Virus record (IMG/VR): IMGVR_UViG_3300008107_000399
Coordinates: 1-52,869 of that record
Source: a virus
Length of the DNA: 52,869 bases
Direction: 5' to 3' (one strand)
The position numbers and the translations under genes are program-made. Shown here in pieces: positions 26,401 to 35,200 of the stretch. Each line of letters opens with the position of its first letter. Within the stretch, counting starts at the first letter, position 1. Under the pieces are notes generated by a model. That model was given only the letters and a program-made list of their open reading frames with translations, was not told the origin of the DNA and ran no database searches.

Positions 26401-29400
26401 GGTATTACTTACGGTAAACTTTGTGCTGTTTGCAACATACAATATAAAATAAGTTTGATCATTGACAATACCTCCAAATGTTGTACCTGTAAATACAATT
26501 GGGTTTCCAATTATAAATCCTGTTGTAGATGTTGCTGTGATTAAATTACTTGTTATCTTTGTAGAAGTAATTGTAGTTGTTGTTACAGATGCAGAGATAG
26601 TAATTTTACTTGCATCAACTACATGATTAATATAATACTTGGTATTAGCTAACACTCCTCCAAATGAAGTTCCTGTAAATATTACTGGAGTTAATGACTT
26701 TAACCCAGTAGTGTCATTCACTGTTATTGTATTGCTAACTGTTGTAGTATTGGTTGCAGTTAGTGTAATTAATGAGGGAGAGATCGTAAAATTAGTTCCG
26801 TCATAAATCTCATTAATAAAATAAGTAGTTCCTGCAACTATAGATGATAACGGATTTCCTGTAAAGTAAATTGGTAAATTTACTTGCATATTTGTAGTAA
26901 TACCTTGCAGGTAACTGGTGTTATTAGGATAATTTAATTGCATTAACCCAGGTGAAACTGTTGTTAATAATACTACTGCGCCGCCTATTAAAGTAGACAC
27001 TTGAATGTTAGTATCGTCAATAATTGTCAACACATAGTATGTAAAATTTGAAGTTACTCCACCAAAAGTTACTCCTGTAAATACTATAGGCATATCTACT
27101 GTTAGGCTTGAAGTACTAGTAACTGTGATAGTATTTACAGTGCCACCTGTTGTTGCTGTTGCGCTAACACTACTTTGAGAAACAATACCTACAGATACAT
27201 TGTATGTAGTAGGAACAAATTGAACTATTTGTCCAACATATAGAGAATTTACATCACTTGGACCGCTTAGTGTAAACGTATCTGTTGTAGTCTCTGTTGA
27301 TGTGATTTCAACTGGAATAAAAGATTCTTTTACTATCGACGCTGTTTTAAGTAGTGTGTCAAAGAATGAAATAGTACCGTATTGTCCTGCTCCTGTTCCG
27401 CTATTAATGAATAGTCGCATTCCTAAGTATTCTTTTTCTCCAGCTTGGTCAGAAGCCGCAATAGTGAAGGTAGCAAAAGTACCAGCTTGTCCATTGTTAG
27501 TAGATACCAAATAGTTTTGACCGCCAGTAACTGAGTTAACTTCTAACAATCGAGTCTGATATACACTCTTAGTTCTAATTTCGTCTCCTACTACACTAAC
27601 TCCAGTGCCTGCGCCTGTAATTTCAAAATTTGCATATGAAGTAAATTTATTTGTAGTAGTATCTAGATAGAATCCTATAGTATTTCCAAGTTCTAATTGT
27701 GATCCATATAATAATGTATAGCTACTACTACCATTTCTTGATCTTGGATATATGGTTATTCTTAACGAGTTGTTAAGTGCAGATACATCGTTGAATCTAA
27801 AAGACAATCTATACCATCCTTCGGCTCCAGATACAGGAATAGCAGAATACACTGTAGGTGTAAGGCCGCCTGTTAATGCAAAAGGCGTTACTTCTAATGT
27901 ATTAAAATTAAAAGTAATTCCACTTGATGCTGTAGAATATCCGCTAAAGGTTGCTATTACTTCAAATAATGTCGCAGTACCCTTTTTACAGTAGATACTA
28001 AATGTGTAAGGTTGTATGCTTCCTACTTGCACAGTGTTTGGATATTCGCCCGTTGGCGTAATGCTTACGGTTGAAATGGCAGTACCAAGAAGTCCAGTAA
28101 CAGTAATGACTAGATCATTTTCTCCGTCAACTCCTCCTAACTGTGAGCCAAGGATTCTAATCTTGTTAGTAGCAACATAACCAGTACCTCCATCAAATAC
28201 GGCAATAAGATATTCAGTACTAGTTACTGTAATATTAAATTTAGCGCCTGATCCTGAACCTTCACCAGGTACGTTTGTACCTTCAACTTCTGTGTATTGT
28301 GCCCCAGATGGAGTTATCGTAATATCTTGATAAAATAAATTAGCATCTGCTGCTGACGTATTTCCGATAGATAACCATGCGTTAGATATTCCAAACGGTG
28401 AAACTATAGATTGGATTAATGTAACACCACCGTCACTCGACCAGTTAGTAAATAAATTACTATAGTTTAACAGATTAGTAGTGGGAACTACATACATTTC
28501 TCCTGCGTGACTATATTGTAATTTTAAAATTTCTGCGTTTGAACCTAATGAGCTAAACGGTTCAGCTGTTGCTTCAAAGTACCTATTGAAAATATTTCCC
28601 AAAATAGGGTCTTCGTCTTCATTAAATCCTTCAGCAATAACACCAAATGTTCCATATGAGCTGTTACCGTTAGTAGCACGGATACGTCCTCCATCTTCAG
28701 CAAAATATCCAGCATAGTTATAGTAACTGAATACTGAAACAAGTTCTGATAACGCATCTGGTCCAGTGATCCACGCACCTATGCCGTCGCTTAAAATTTG
28801 CGTAAAATCGTTAGCAACTACTGATTTATTTCCACCTAAGTGAAGTGTTCCATCTACTTTCAACCCAACACAGCCAATGCCAAATGTTGTTACGTTCTGT
28901 ATATAAGGACTTCGTTTAATAATCCATGCACTAGTATCATCTGGTCCAGAACCTGGATCTAAACTAACATATGCGCCGCCTGTTGGTCTACGTGTATTAA
29001 AATCATTTACATCTGTCAACGTACCTAACAATCCTGTAAGTGTCATATTGCGAATACCTGTAGCGTTTTGCACATAAAACATATCTTTTAGTGCATCGCC
29101 TCCGTAAATTTTCATAACACCTATATTATTTGTAACTGTTATTGGAGAACCGCCTACTGTTTCACTAACTTGAAATTGAGTAGCTGTAATTTCTCCAACA
29201 ATATAATATGTCTGTCCTGCAGTCACTCCGCCAAAAATTGTAGTTTTGTCGTCTACAGGATTTGATGATACAAATTGTACTCCCATTCCTTCAACCATTC
29301 CTACTGTAGATACTGTTACAAAAACGTTAGTGCTGGCCAAAGTTCTAGTAATAATTGTGTTAATTGTTACTTTTGGAGAAACTACTGTTCCTCGTAACTC

Positions 29401-31512
29401 ATCGCCAACTAATGCAGTATTTGATGGAACAACAATAGGAAGGTCTTCAAAGAAAGCGCCAGTTTTAACCATAACGGTTGATGTTAATCCTTGATTTTCA
29501 GGAGGAACGTTATTAGTGTTAGCATCAACTAGTGGTGTAATGATTATTGATCTATCAAGAATAATATCAAATAAATGATTTAAAGTTGCAATAAATGTAT
29601 CAATTTCGTCTGCTACTTCGTCAGTGACAAACTTGTTATCTGATTCTCTATCAAAAAATGATAAAACAAATGCAACAGTTTGACTATTACCTCCGCGAGA
29701 TAAATCAAATATAATTGCATCAATTAGATACCCAGTATCTCGTCTAGTTTTAAATTCGTCTGGAAATACATTAATAGTAAAGGGTGCATTACCTTGAGCA
29801 ACTTGATAGATTTGCCATTGCACTACTTCTTCTACTAAAAATTCTTTGTTATTTAATAATCTAGTTTTAGCAAAAAGATTAAAAATACCTGTATTAATCT
29901 GATCACATGCATATTTTATAGACTTGTACGGGTTGTCCCAAGTCCTGCCACTGCCTGGTAAATCAGTTCCGTCTGGAGTGACATAATATACTGCTGGGGT
30001 TTGGAATACGTTTGACCATGTTGGAATACCGTTGATTGATTTTAATAAGAAACCTTCAGGGCCGATAGACAATGCTTCATTAGTACCATCTGTATTAACA
30101 ACCATATCTCCAGGTAGATTTAAAACGTTGTACTGGTCATGTGGGAGATGTAGAATCCAAATATCATTTGTTATATTATTATCTGGTCTATTAGGTGTAC
30201 TTGCTACATTTGTCTTAACACACTTATATGTTGCATTATTCCATATTGCAATATCACCAACTACGTAAGTGCTGCCAGCTAGCCATCTATTTCTCCATCT
30301 AATTCCAGGTGTAATTAATTTCCAGTCTGTTCCGTTAACTCCTGTTAGCGATAATGGGTAATTGTCAATAATTGTATTGTCTGGTGCGAGGCTAATAGCT
30401 AGTGTAGTTCCGTCGACTACTTCCGTAACAAATTGTCCTAATCCGAATCCGTCTCCAGAAATTATCATGCCTGGGTATATTCCAGTTGTATCATTAACTA
30501 CTAATGTAGTTCCGCTACTGCCGGCAGCGGTATAATTTACGGTAACAGTGGCCTCTGTAGGATCTTCACCTTGAGTATCTATTATTGCTTCGAACAAATT
30601 GCCGCCGCGTCTAACAACTGAACCAATTTTATATGCTGTTCCTACTAACCAATCATTTTGAAAACTATATCCAGTAGTGACTACTTCCCAATCACTACCC
30701 GGAGCAGTTGGTAAAATGTTTTGATTATTAATAGTTAAGTTAACGTATGAATAACCTCCATACATTACAACTTCGCCCGGTTGATAAATTGTAGTCGAAC
30801 TCCACGATGTTGTATACTCTGCGCCTGGAAGCCATAGGCGCCATGACAGTAATGTATTCTCAATGTCAGTGCTGGCATTAAATGGCAGTGCTGAAGTATG
30901 GCCTACGTTAGCAATCCACAAGTCTGGGCCGTATTTAACTATGTCGTTAACTTTATAGCGCACTGCGCTAGGATTCCATGTGCCTTTAAATTCGATACCA
31001 GCTTCTACAATTTCCCAATTTGCTAAATTAGTTTCAAGAAGGAGTGCAGAAGTATGTTGAACTATACATCTGTAAGTAGTTGCGCCATATTTTACAATAT
31101 CACCTAATTTGTATAGCGTAGCTGTGATCCACTCTCCTGCCCAATTACTGTTTACATCGATGTAAATTTCCCAATTAGCAGTATTAAATGTTGGGCCGCT
31201 AGGTGCATTAACAATACGCTTATATAAACTTCCGCCATAAAGAACAATAGCACCTAGTGTATATGATGTAAGAGGTTGCCATTCACCCTTCCAAGAAGTT
31301 CCATCTAACATTAATGTCCAGCGAGGAGCACTACCGTTTACTGGATCGACGTAATTGTAATCGCTGTAAAACTGACTAGATGTGTGAGGTACTAAACAAA
31401 CATAAGTTTTACCGTCAAATGATGCAACCGCATCTCTATTATAAAAAGTTGCTGTTCCCCAAGCGCCTTTCCATGTGTAACGCAATCTGCCAATTTTAAA
31501 TTCTGCTGCCAT
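23461..31512 (-). CDS. Giant multidomain tail fibre/adhesin (2683 aa), paralogue of the 3445-aa fibre
   Basis: It shares start (EFKIGRLRYTWKGAW), middle and end with the neighbouring giant. Residues 1-450 hold about six to seven CBM5/12-like repeats; one is interrupted at 320-393 by a module (TLVVNDTTGIYPGMIISGDG). One RRDTGYLIDA module is at about 590-620. The shared beta-helix-like domain is at 808-962. Residues 1013-1290 resemble a jelly-roll carbohydrate-binding domain (YTFSIYCKKG, EGWYRLSFRF) with the gp15-type module nested at 1071-1155. Residues 1458-1850 hold six tandem 65-75-aa beta repeats (NPIVFTGTTFGG). Residues 2025-2305 are about seven AYGNGRFVAI propeller-like repeats. The C-terminus has STDQDGNFRVGKLF and TQKAIKAYL. 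Likely a host-recognition fibre; no catalytic residues of a sialidase are evident. Confidence 0.8.
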   Translation of the reverse strand: MAAEFKIGRLRYTWKGAWGTATFYNRDAVASFDGKTYVCLVPHTSSQFYSDYNYVDPVNGSAPRWTLMLDGTSWKGEWQPLTSYTLGAIVLYGGSLYKRIVNAPSGPTFNTANWEIYIDVNSNWAGEWITATLYKLGDIVKYGATTYRCIVQHTSALLLETNLANWEIVEAGIEFKGTWNPSAVRYKVNDIVKYGPDLWIANVGHTSALPFNASTDIENTLLSWRLWLPGAEYTTSWSSTTIYQPGEVVMYGGYSYVNLTINNQNILPTAPGSDWEVVTTGYSFQNDWLVGTAYKIGSVVRRGGNLFEAIIDTQGEDPTEATVTVNYTAAGSSGTTLVVNDTTGIYPGMIISGDGFGLGQFVTEVVDGTTLAISLAPDNTIIDNYPLSLTGVNGTDWKLITPGIRWRNRWLAGSTYVVGDIAIWNNATYKCVKTNVASTPNRPDNNITNDIWILHLPHDQYNVLNLPGDMVVNTDGTNEALSIGPEGFLLKSINGIPTWSNVFQTPAVYYVTPDGTDLPGSGRTWDNPYKSIKYACDQINTGIFNLFAKTRLLNNKEFLVEEVVQWQIYQVAQGNAPFTINVFPDEFKTRRDTGYLIDAIIFDLSRGGNSQTVAFVLSFFDRESDNKFVTDEVADEIDTFIATLNHLFDIILDRSIIITPLVDANTNNVPPENQGLTSTVMVKTGAFFEDLPIVVPSNTALVGDELRGTVVSPKVTINTIITRTLASTNVFVTVSTVGMVEGMGVQFVSSNPVDDKTTIFGGVTAGQTYYIVGEITATQFQVSETVGGSPITVTNNIGVMKIYGGDALKDMFYVQNATGIRNMTLTGLLGTLTDVNDFNTRRPTGGAYVSLDPGSGPDDTSAWIIKRSPYIQNVTTFGIGCVGLKVDGTLHLGGNKSVVANDFTQILSDGIGAWITGPDALSELVSVFSYYNYAGYFAEDGGRIRATNGNSSYGTFGVIAEGFNEDEDPILGNIFNRYFEATAEPFSSLGSNAEILKLQYSHAGEMYVVPTTNLLNYSNLFTNWSSDGGVTLIQSIVSPFGISNAWLSIGNTSAADANLFYQDITITPSGAQYTEVEGTNVPGEGSGSGAKFNITVTSTEYLIAVFDGGTGYVATNKIRILGSQLGGVDGENDLVITVTGLLGTAISTVSITPTGEYPNTVQVGSIQPYTFSIYCKKGTATLFEVIATFSGYSTASSGITFNFNTLEVTPFALTGGLTPTVYSAIPVSGAEGWYRLSFRFNDVSALNNSLRITIYPRSRNGSSSYTLLYGSQLELGNTIGFYLDTTTNKFTSYANFEITGAGTGVSVVGDEIRTKSVYQTRLLEVNSVTGGQNYLVSTNNGQAGTFATFTIAASDQAGEKEYLGMRLFINSGTGAGQYGTISFFDTLLKTASIVKESFIPVEITSTETTTDTFTLSGPSDVNSLYVGQIVQFVPTTYNVSVGIVSQSSVSATATTGGTVNTITVTSTSSLTVDMPIVFTGVTFGGVTSNFTYYVLTIIDDTNIQVSTLIGGAVVLLTTVSPGLMQLNYPNNTSYLQGITTNMQVNLPIYFTGNPLSSIVAGTTYFINEIYDGTNFTISPSLITLTATNTTTVSNTITVNDTTGLKSLTPVIFTGTSFGGVLANTKYYINHVVDASKITISASVTTTTITSTKITSNLITATSTTGFIIGNPIVFTGTTFGGIVNDQTYFILYVANSTKFTVSNTSVALNIAVSETTVSTDPTRPNELTVASSNNLTPLNPIVFTGTTFGGITANITYFVNRIIDAQHITVSPSIISATATETEAVSNLITVNDTTGFVPNNPVIFSGDTFGGLVSGTVYYVSAVNSITSFTVSTVPSGSAVTLTDGFGIITVRTTSANVTLTSATGSFAGTTRLGGAPVSLTTATGNCITRTTGASVALTTATGTLTATTTSAKEVLSNDFGSMNGIFEVPLIGGVVRGDHYYVKSILPGSTNTFTISAISPTGTTFNLTNNSGSMQMVEEGWDHVNPGTELVPAFDASTIYSIEPRITYSAPPFSTGGATIISQPPGAAYADIAYGNGRYAAIPNTGNVLVNSVNGLDWDQIILPASRVWSSIAYGNKYWVIISSNSSVTGSTVLYSNSNLATWKSTSLPAAGTIESPVTWSKVVYGNGRFIAITSNSNVTAYSTNYGANWTNGGVLAAALWSDIAYGDNKFVVITSNGTAAAYSTNGISWTPTVLPTNTTWASVSYGNGRFVAVASAPGKAAYSLDGINWVSSLYDIFATNIAYGNGVFVATGHEPSPSSALAYISEDGNRWTTRDSQLNMGHVTFGLTDTYDGLFVSVKGQSFANIIEAGSVTKSRPVINSGVIIGINEWEPGGNYSTAPTFTITDSNATLVASVLPLLGNGVLASPTFINNGVGYNTNTTVINITGLGYADSFQIGSSLIIIDLDRLPSSGDNLAIADNSTIYKVTSAELLDGTLAPNITARVNIDPPMTVGLSPTNGRLVSVRTKYSQVRLTNHDLLNIGFGNFEQSNYPRLPETTVLSPQNEAIESNFGRVFYSSTDQDGNFRVGKLFAVEQATGIVTLSASQFGLSGLSELKLGGIAVGGNSVIITQFSTDSTFVANSNNIIATQKAIKAYLGARLSQGGSNTFTGELTAGTVKVGGPDKIQSTVSEGNDGSVVNMTSLTNIRGVGDGVDAAYGAWDGDGMAMFFFQKSFASGTAI
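25963..27141 (-). repeat. Six tandem 65-75-aa beta repeats in the 2683-aa fibre
   Basis: Units read L-x-x-x-x-P-I-V-F-T-G-T-x-F-G-G-x, then T-x-Y-F/Y-V, then T-x-F/I-T-V/I-S. Two units share an exact 35-base stretch at 26261-26295 and 26468-26502, a spacing of 207 bases or 69 codons, showing recent duplication or gene conversion. Single copies of the same module occur at several points of the 3445-aa fibre. Confidence 0.75.
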
Positions 31513-31533
31513 TTTAAATTTTCCTTATGTCTT

Positions 31534-31908
31534 TTAGCTTACAATTAATTCAGGTGGATAAGTGTACGCTTGATTTATTCTTACAATTAGTTCTCCAGAA
31601 GTGTTTATATAATAATACACATTCTTGCTGTCCCATCTAAATTGATCCCATTGCAAATTTGCATAGGGTCTGCTGTGGTCTTCTTCTAATCGTCCGTCAA
31701 AAAAGTCAACACCGTATTCAAATTCAGTATAATCATCTTCTGTTAGTCCAGAATTGTTAATAGTAATAGTATCTTCATCAATTAATTGATCAATTTTTGC
31801 AAAGAAAAGTAATCCATCGTCGTCTCTACGCAAAGCATAAAAATATCTTGCATTTCCTTCCCCTAATATCTCATTTAAATTGTTATTTTGTCCAACGTAA
31901 TATGCCAT
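31534..31908 (-). CDS. Conserved structural protein of T4-like marine phages (124 aa)
   Basis: A 124-aa acidic and aromatic protein starting MAYYVGQNNN. Features are RYFYALRRDDDGLLFFAKID, FEYGVDFFDGRLEEDH, LQWDQFRWDSKNVYYYIN and GELIVRINQAYTYPPEL. I recall similar short proteins next to fibre genes in T4-like cyanophages, but no biochemical role. It is beta-rich and probably a virion component or fibre connector. It lies 21 bases before the 2683-aa giant fibre and 10 bases after the small beta protein, all co-oriented. Confidence 0.55.
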   Translation of the reverse strand: MAYYVGQNNNLNEILGEGNARYFYALRRDDDGLLFFAKIDQLIDEDTITINNSGLTEDDYTEFEYGVDFFDGRLEEDHSRPYANLQWDQFRWDSKNVYYYINTSGELIVRINQAYTYPPELIVS

Positions 31909-31918
31909 GATATGTTCC

Positions 31919-32248
31919 TTATACTAATTCAACGTAGCTGATAATAACATCTAATCCTGCTGCTACATTTGCATTAACAATTAATGAATTACTTTCTGCA
32001 AGAATTAATTTCTCACCACCATTTACTAATCTTAAACTAGAGTTAGGAGGTATTAAAACTTGTTTAGCATAGTAACCTGTAGTAGGTGTAGCATCTGTAA
32101 GTTTTACATCAAGCAGTACAATACTTTCTGTTAAGTTAGCAAAACTCATACCGATGATAGTCATACGAGTATTTGCTGCCGTTGTTAGTGCAGTTACTGG
32201 GGTCACGCCCACATCCTTCAATACCTTATTTCTAAAAAATGATGCCAT
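31919..32248 (-). CDS. Small beta-sandwich virion protein (~110 aa family, copy 2)
   Basis: A 109-aa protein with strands RMTIIGMSFANLTESIVLLD, QVLIPPNSSLRLVN, KLILAESNSLIVNA and LDVIISYVEL. Strand order and turn positions match the 108-aa and 110-aa proteins elsewhere in the window, although sequence identity is low by eye. This layout is common for small decoration or adaptor proteins encoded beside phage fibres. It starts 5 bases after the stop of the 1746-aa fibre, so the two are co-transcribed. Confidence 0.5.
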   Translation of the reverse strand: MASFFRNKVLKDVGVTPVTALTTAANTRMTIIGMSFANLTESIVLLDVKLTDATPTTGYYAKQVLIPPNSSLRLVNGGEKLILAESNSLIVNANVAAGLDVIISYVELV

Positions 32249-32253
32249 GTTCT

Positions 32254-35200
32254 TTATCCAAATATAATTGCACTAACAATACCAATGTCTTGTGCTTCGT
32301 TAGCTGTTACTCCGCCGCCTGCGCCTTGTCCTGCGCCTACCCATAAAGCGCCGTCCCAAATTTCAACACGTTGATCTGTTGTGTTGTAGCGCATCATACC
32401 AACTTCAAATAGTGCAGGGCGTTGTCCTGTTTCACCAACAGGAATAACAAATCCACCAGTGCTGTTAATTTTAACGTAACCGTCACCGGTCTGATTAAAT
32501 GATGTGATACTGTTATTTACAGTATTTGTGATCAAGTTACTACGAAAGGCAAAGTTCCCAATTCTTAGTGCACCGGTACCGTTAGGTGCTATGATCAAAT
32601 CAGTGTTTGTAGTAGTTGTAGAAATAGTATTATTATTAATGTTAATACTATCAACATCTACGTTAATAACATCTAATCTTGTTGATGTTAAATCTGCAAC
32701 CTGTGTTCCATCGATGACGAATCTAATAGTGTTATCGTTTGCACCAGGTGTTAGTTCAGCTGTAATATAGGTATTACCGTCACTGTCACTAACACCGTCT
32801 AGTCTAATCCAATTAGCACCATCGTATCCTTCGTATCTATTCAATGAATTATTGAAACGAATCATACCAGTTACTGGTGTAGGGCGATCTCCTGTAGCAC
32901 CAACTGGTAACTTAATACTCTGTGTAGAATTGATATTAACTATACCTGTGCCGTTTGGCGCAATAGTCATATCAGTGCCGCTGTTAATTCTTAATTCATT
33001 TTCTTGTACATCAAATTGTTCAAGTTCAATAAATCCAGTGCCAGCGGCTTGCAATTGTAAATTACTATTAGTAGAAGTAGTCTGGATAGTATTACCATTT
33101 ATACTAATATTGCCAGTGCTGAATGTTCCAGCTGTAACTGTTCCGCTGTTATTAATATTGGCTGTGAATGTTGTTCCTGTAACGGTTAGATTGTTATCAA
33201 TTGTAACGTTGTTAGTAGGTACAGAAATAATTCCAGTTCCGGCTGCACCTAATAATAAATTGCTGTTAGTTAAAGTTGTTGTGATTACATTGTTGGTAAT
33301 GTTAACATCTTTGAACTGTGCAATGTTTGATACTGTTAAGTTTCCAGTTAATACATAGTTGCCAGTTTGATTAACGTCGCCTGTTCGTGTAGTTGCACCA
33401 ATATGTGTTAGTGTTCCAGTAATACCAGTATCAACTAGAGTTGTTAAGCCTGTGACAGTTAGTGTTTTACCTAGTGTAACATCATTACTTGGAACATATA
33501 TACGTCCGGTACCACTTGCTTCTAAAACTAGATCAGTATCAGCTACAGTTGTGGTAATATTATTTGTGGTAATTCTTAAATTACCAGTAGTAAAAATAGT
33601 AGAAGTAACAGTACCAGAGTTGTTAATTGTAGTAGTACTAGTTGTTCCTGTTACTGTAAGTGTGCCTGTTACCTCAGCATTATCTAAAGGAACAATAATC
33701 TTACCTGTACCAGCAGCTTCTAATACTAAATTATTATTACCAATTGTAGTAGTAATAATATTATTATCTATTTGTATGTCTTCAAACTGTGCAGTTGACC
33801 CAACAGTTAATGTTCCAGTAATTTCAGTGTTACCAGTTTGGAACAAGTCTCCAGTTTGAGTTACTCCGCCTACGTGTGTAACAGTCGCAGGGGTACCAAC
33901 TACACCAATGTTGGTTGTTGCTAGATTTGTAGTTCCGTTGACTGTTAGATTGTTAGTAATTTCAACATTGTTAGCAGGTACATAGATGCGTCCTGTGCCG
34001 TTAGCTTGTAAAGTTAAATCTAAATTAGAATCAGTAGTTGTAATAACATTAGTGCTAATTTGAATGTTAGCATTAATTAACGTTGTAGAATATAATGTAC
34101 TCCAACGTTCTGTAGGGGTACCTAAATCATATGTACTAGGTAATGCAGGTAAAATATCACTGTCAACTCCGGCAACAAATTGCACAGTGTCAGTTGACTC
34201 GTTACCAATTGTAACATTGCCGCCAACGGTAACATCGCCTGTAACATCTAAGTTGCCAGTTACAGTAACATTACTCTGTAGGTTAATTTGATTAGTCGCA
34301 GAATCAACATTGAAATCTAAACTTAATGTTTCAATTGTGTTATCGCTGATTCTAAAATCACCGGTTTCAATTTTAGTAGCATCGATGTAAGTAATGTTGC
34401 CGCCGCCGTCGTCAAATGTCAGGCTTGTGCCAATACTAACTGCCGAGTTTGTAAAGCTAACTTCACCTGTAGCTTGATTAACGTAGAATAAATCTCCGAT
34501 ACGGAAATCACCTTTGTGGTCCACACTGTTATAGAAAATCTTGGCATTATCAAGTTCAACAACTTCGTTAGCTTGTATAACAGTAGTAGGATCGTTTGTA
34601 GTCTCTTTGCCGTTACCAATGTAGGCTAAGTTTTGTCCAATTAGGTAAGCAATAACACCAGCACCGGCACCGTAGATACCGTAGTTACCGTAGACAGCAG
34701 CTGAACCAATTGAGCGTAGTTCAACACCAAAGTCTGAATAGTCTGCGACAGCTAGGTCTGTAGTTGCGCCGCCTGCTGAACTGCGGATATCAACAAACGT
34801 AACACCGTCGTCAACAACGTTTGTACTGTTGTTTAATCCGTTAAAGTGCAATAATAGAACTGTTGATGTGTCAGCTAAGAATGGTATTGTAGGAACAGTA
34901 ACGGTAGTAGTATATTTGGTTACACCTTTTACTACACGCAGTTCGTCAAAATATCCTGTGCATGGAGCAGTTCCTACCCAAGTGGCTCCTAGTCTAAATG
35001 GTCTTGCTGGATAGTCTGTAGCATCAGCAAATGTTGTTGGAGTGATAGTTCCGTTAACTGCTAACTTAGTAGTGCCTCCAGTTCTGAATAACGCTATGTG
35101 ATTAAATGTTCCTGCTGTACAAACTACAGATGATGTTATTCGATATGCATTGCTAACAAATAATCTAACATTGCCAGCAGCATTCATTTCCAAGTACAAT

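Noticed and set aside
25963-27141. CRISPR-like array
   Set aside because: The repeats are in-frame protein repeats with diverged DNA and coding spacers. No cas genes are present.
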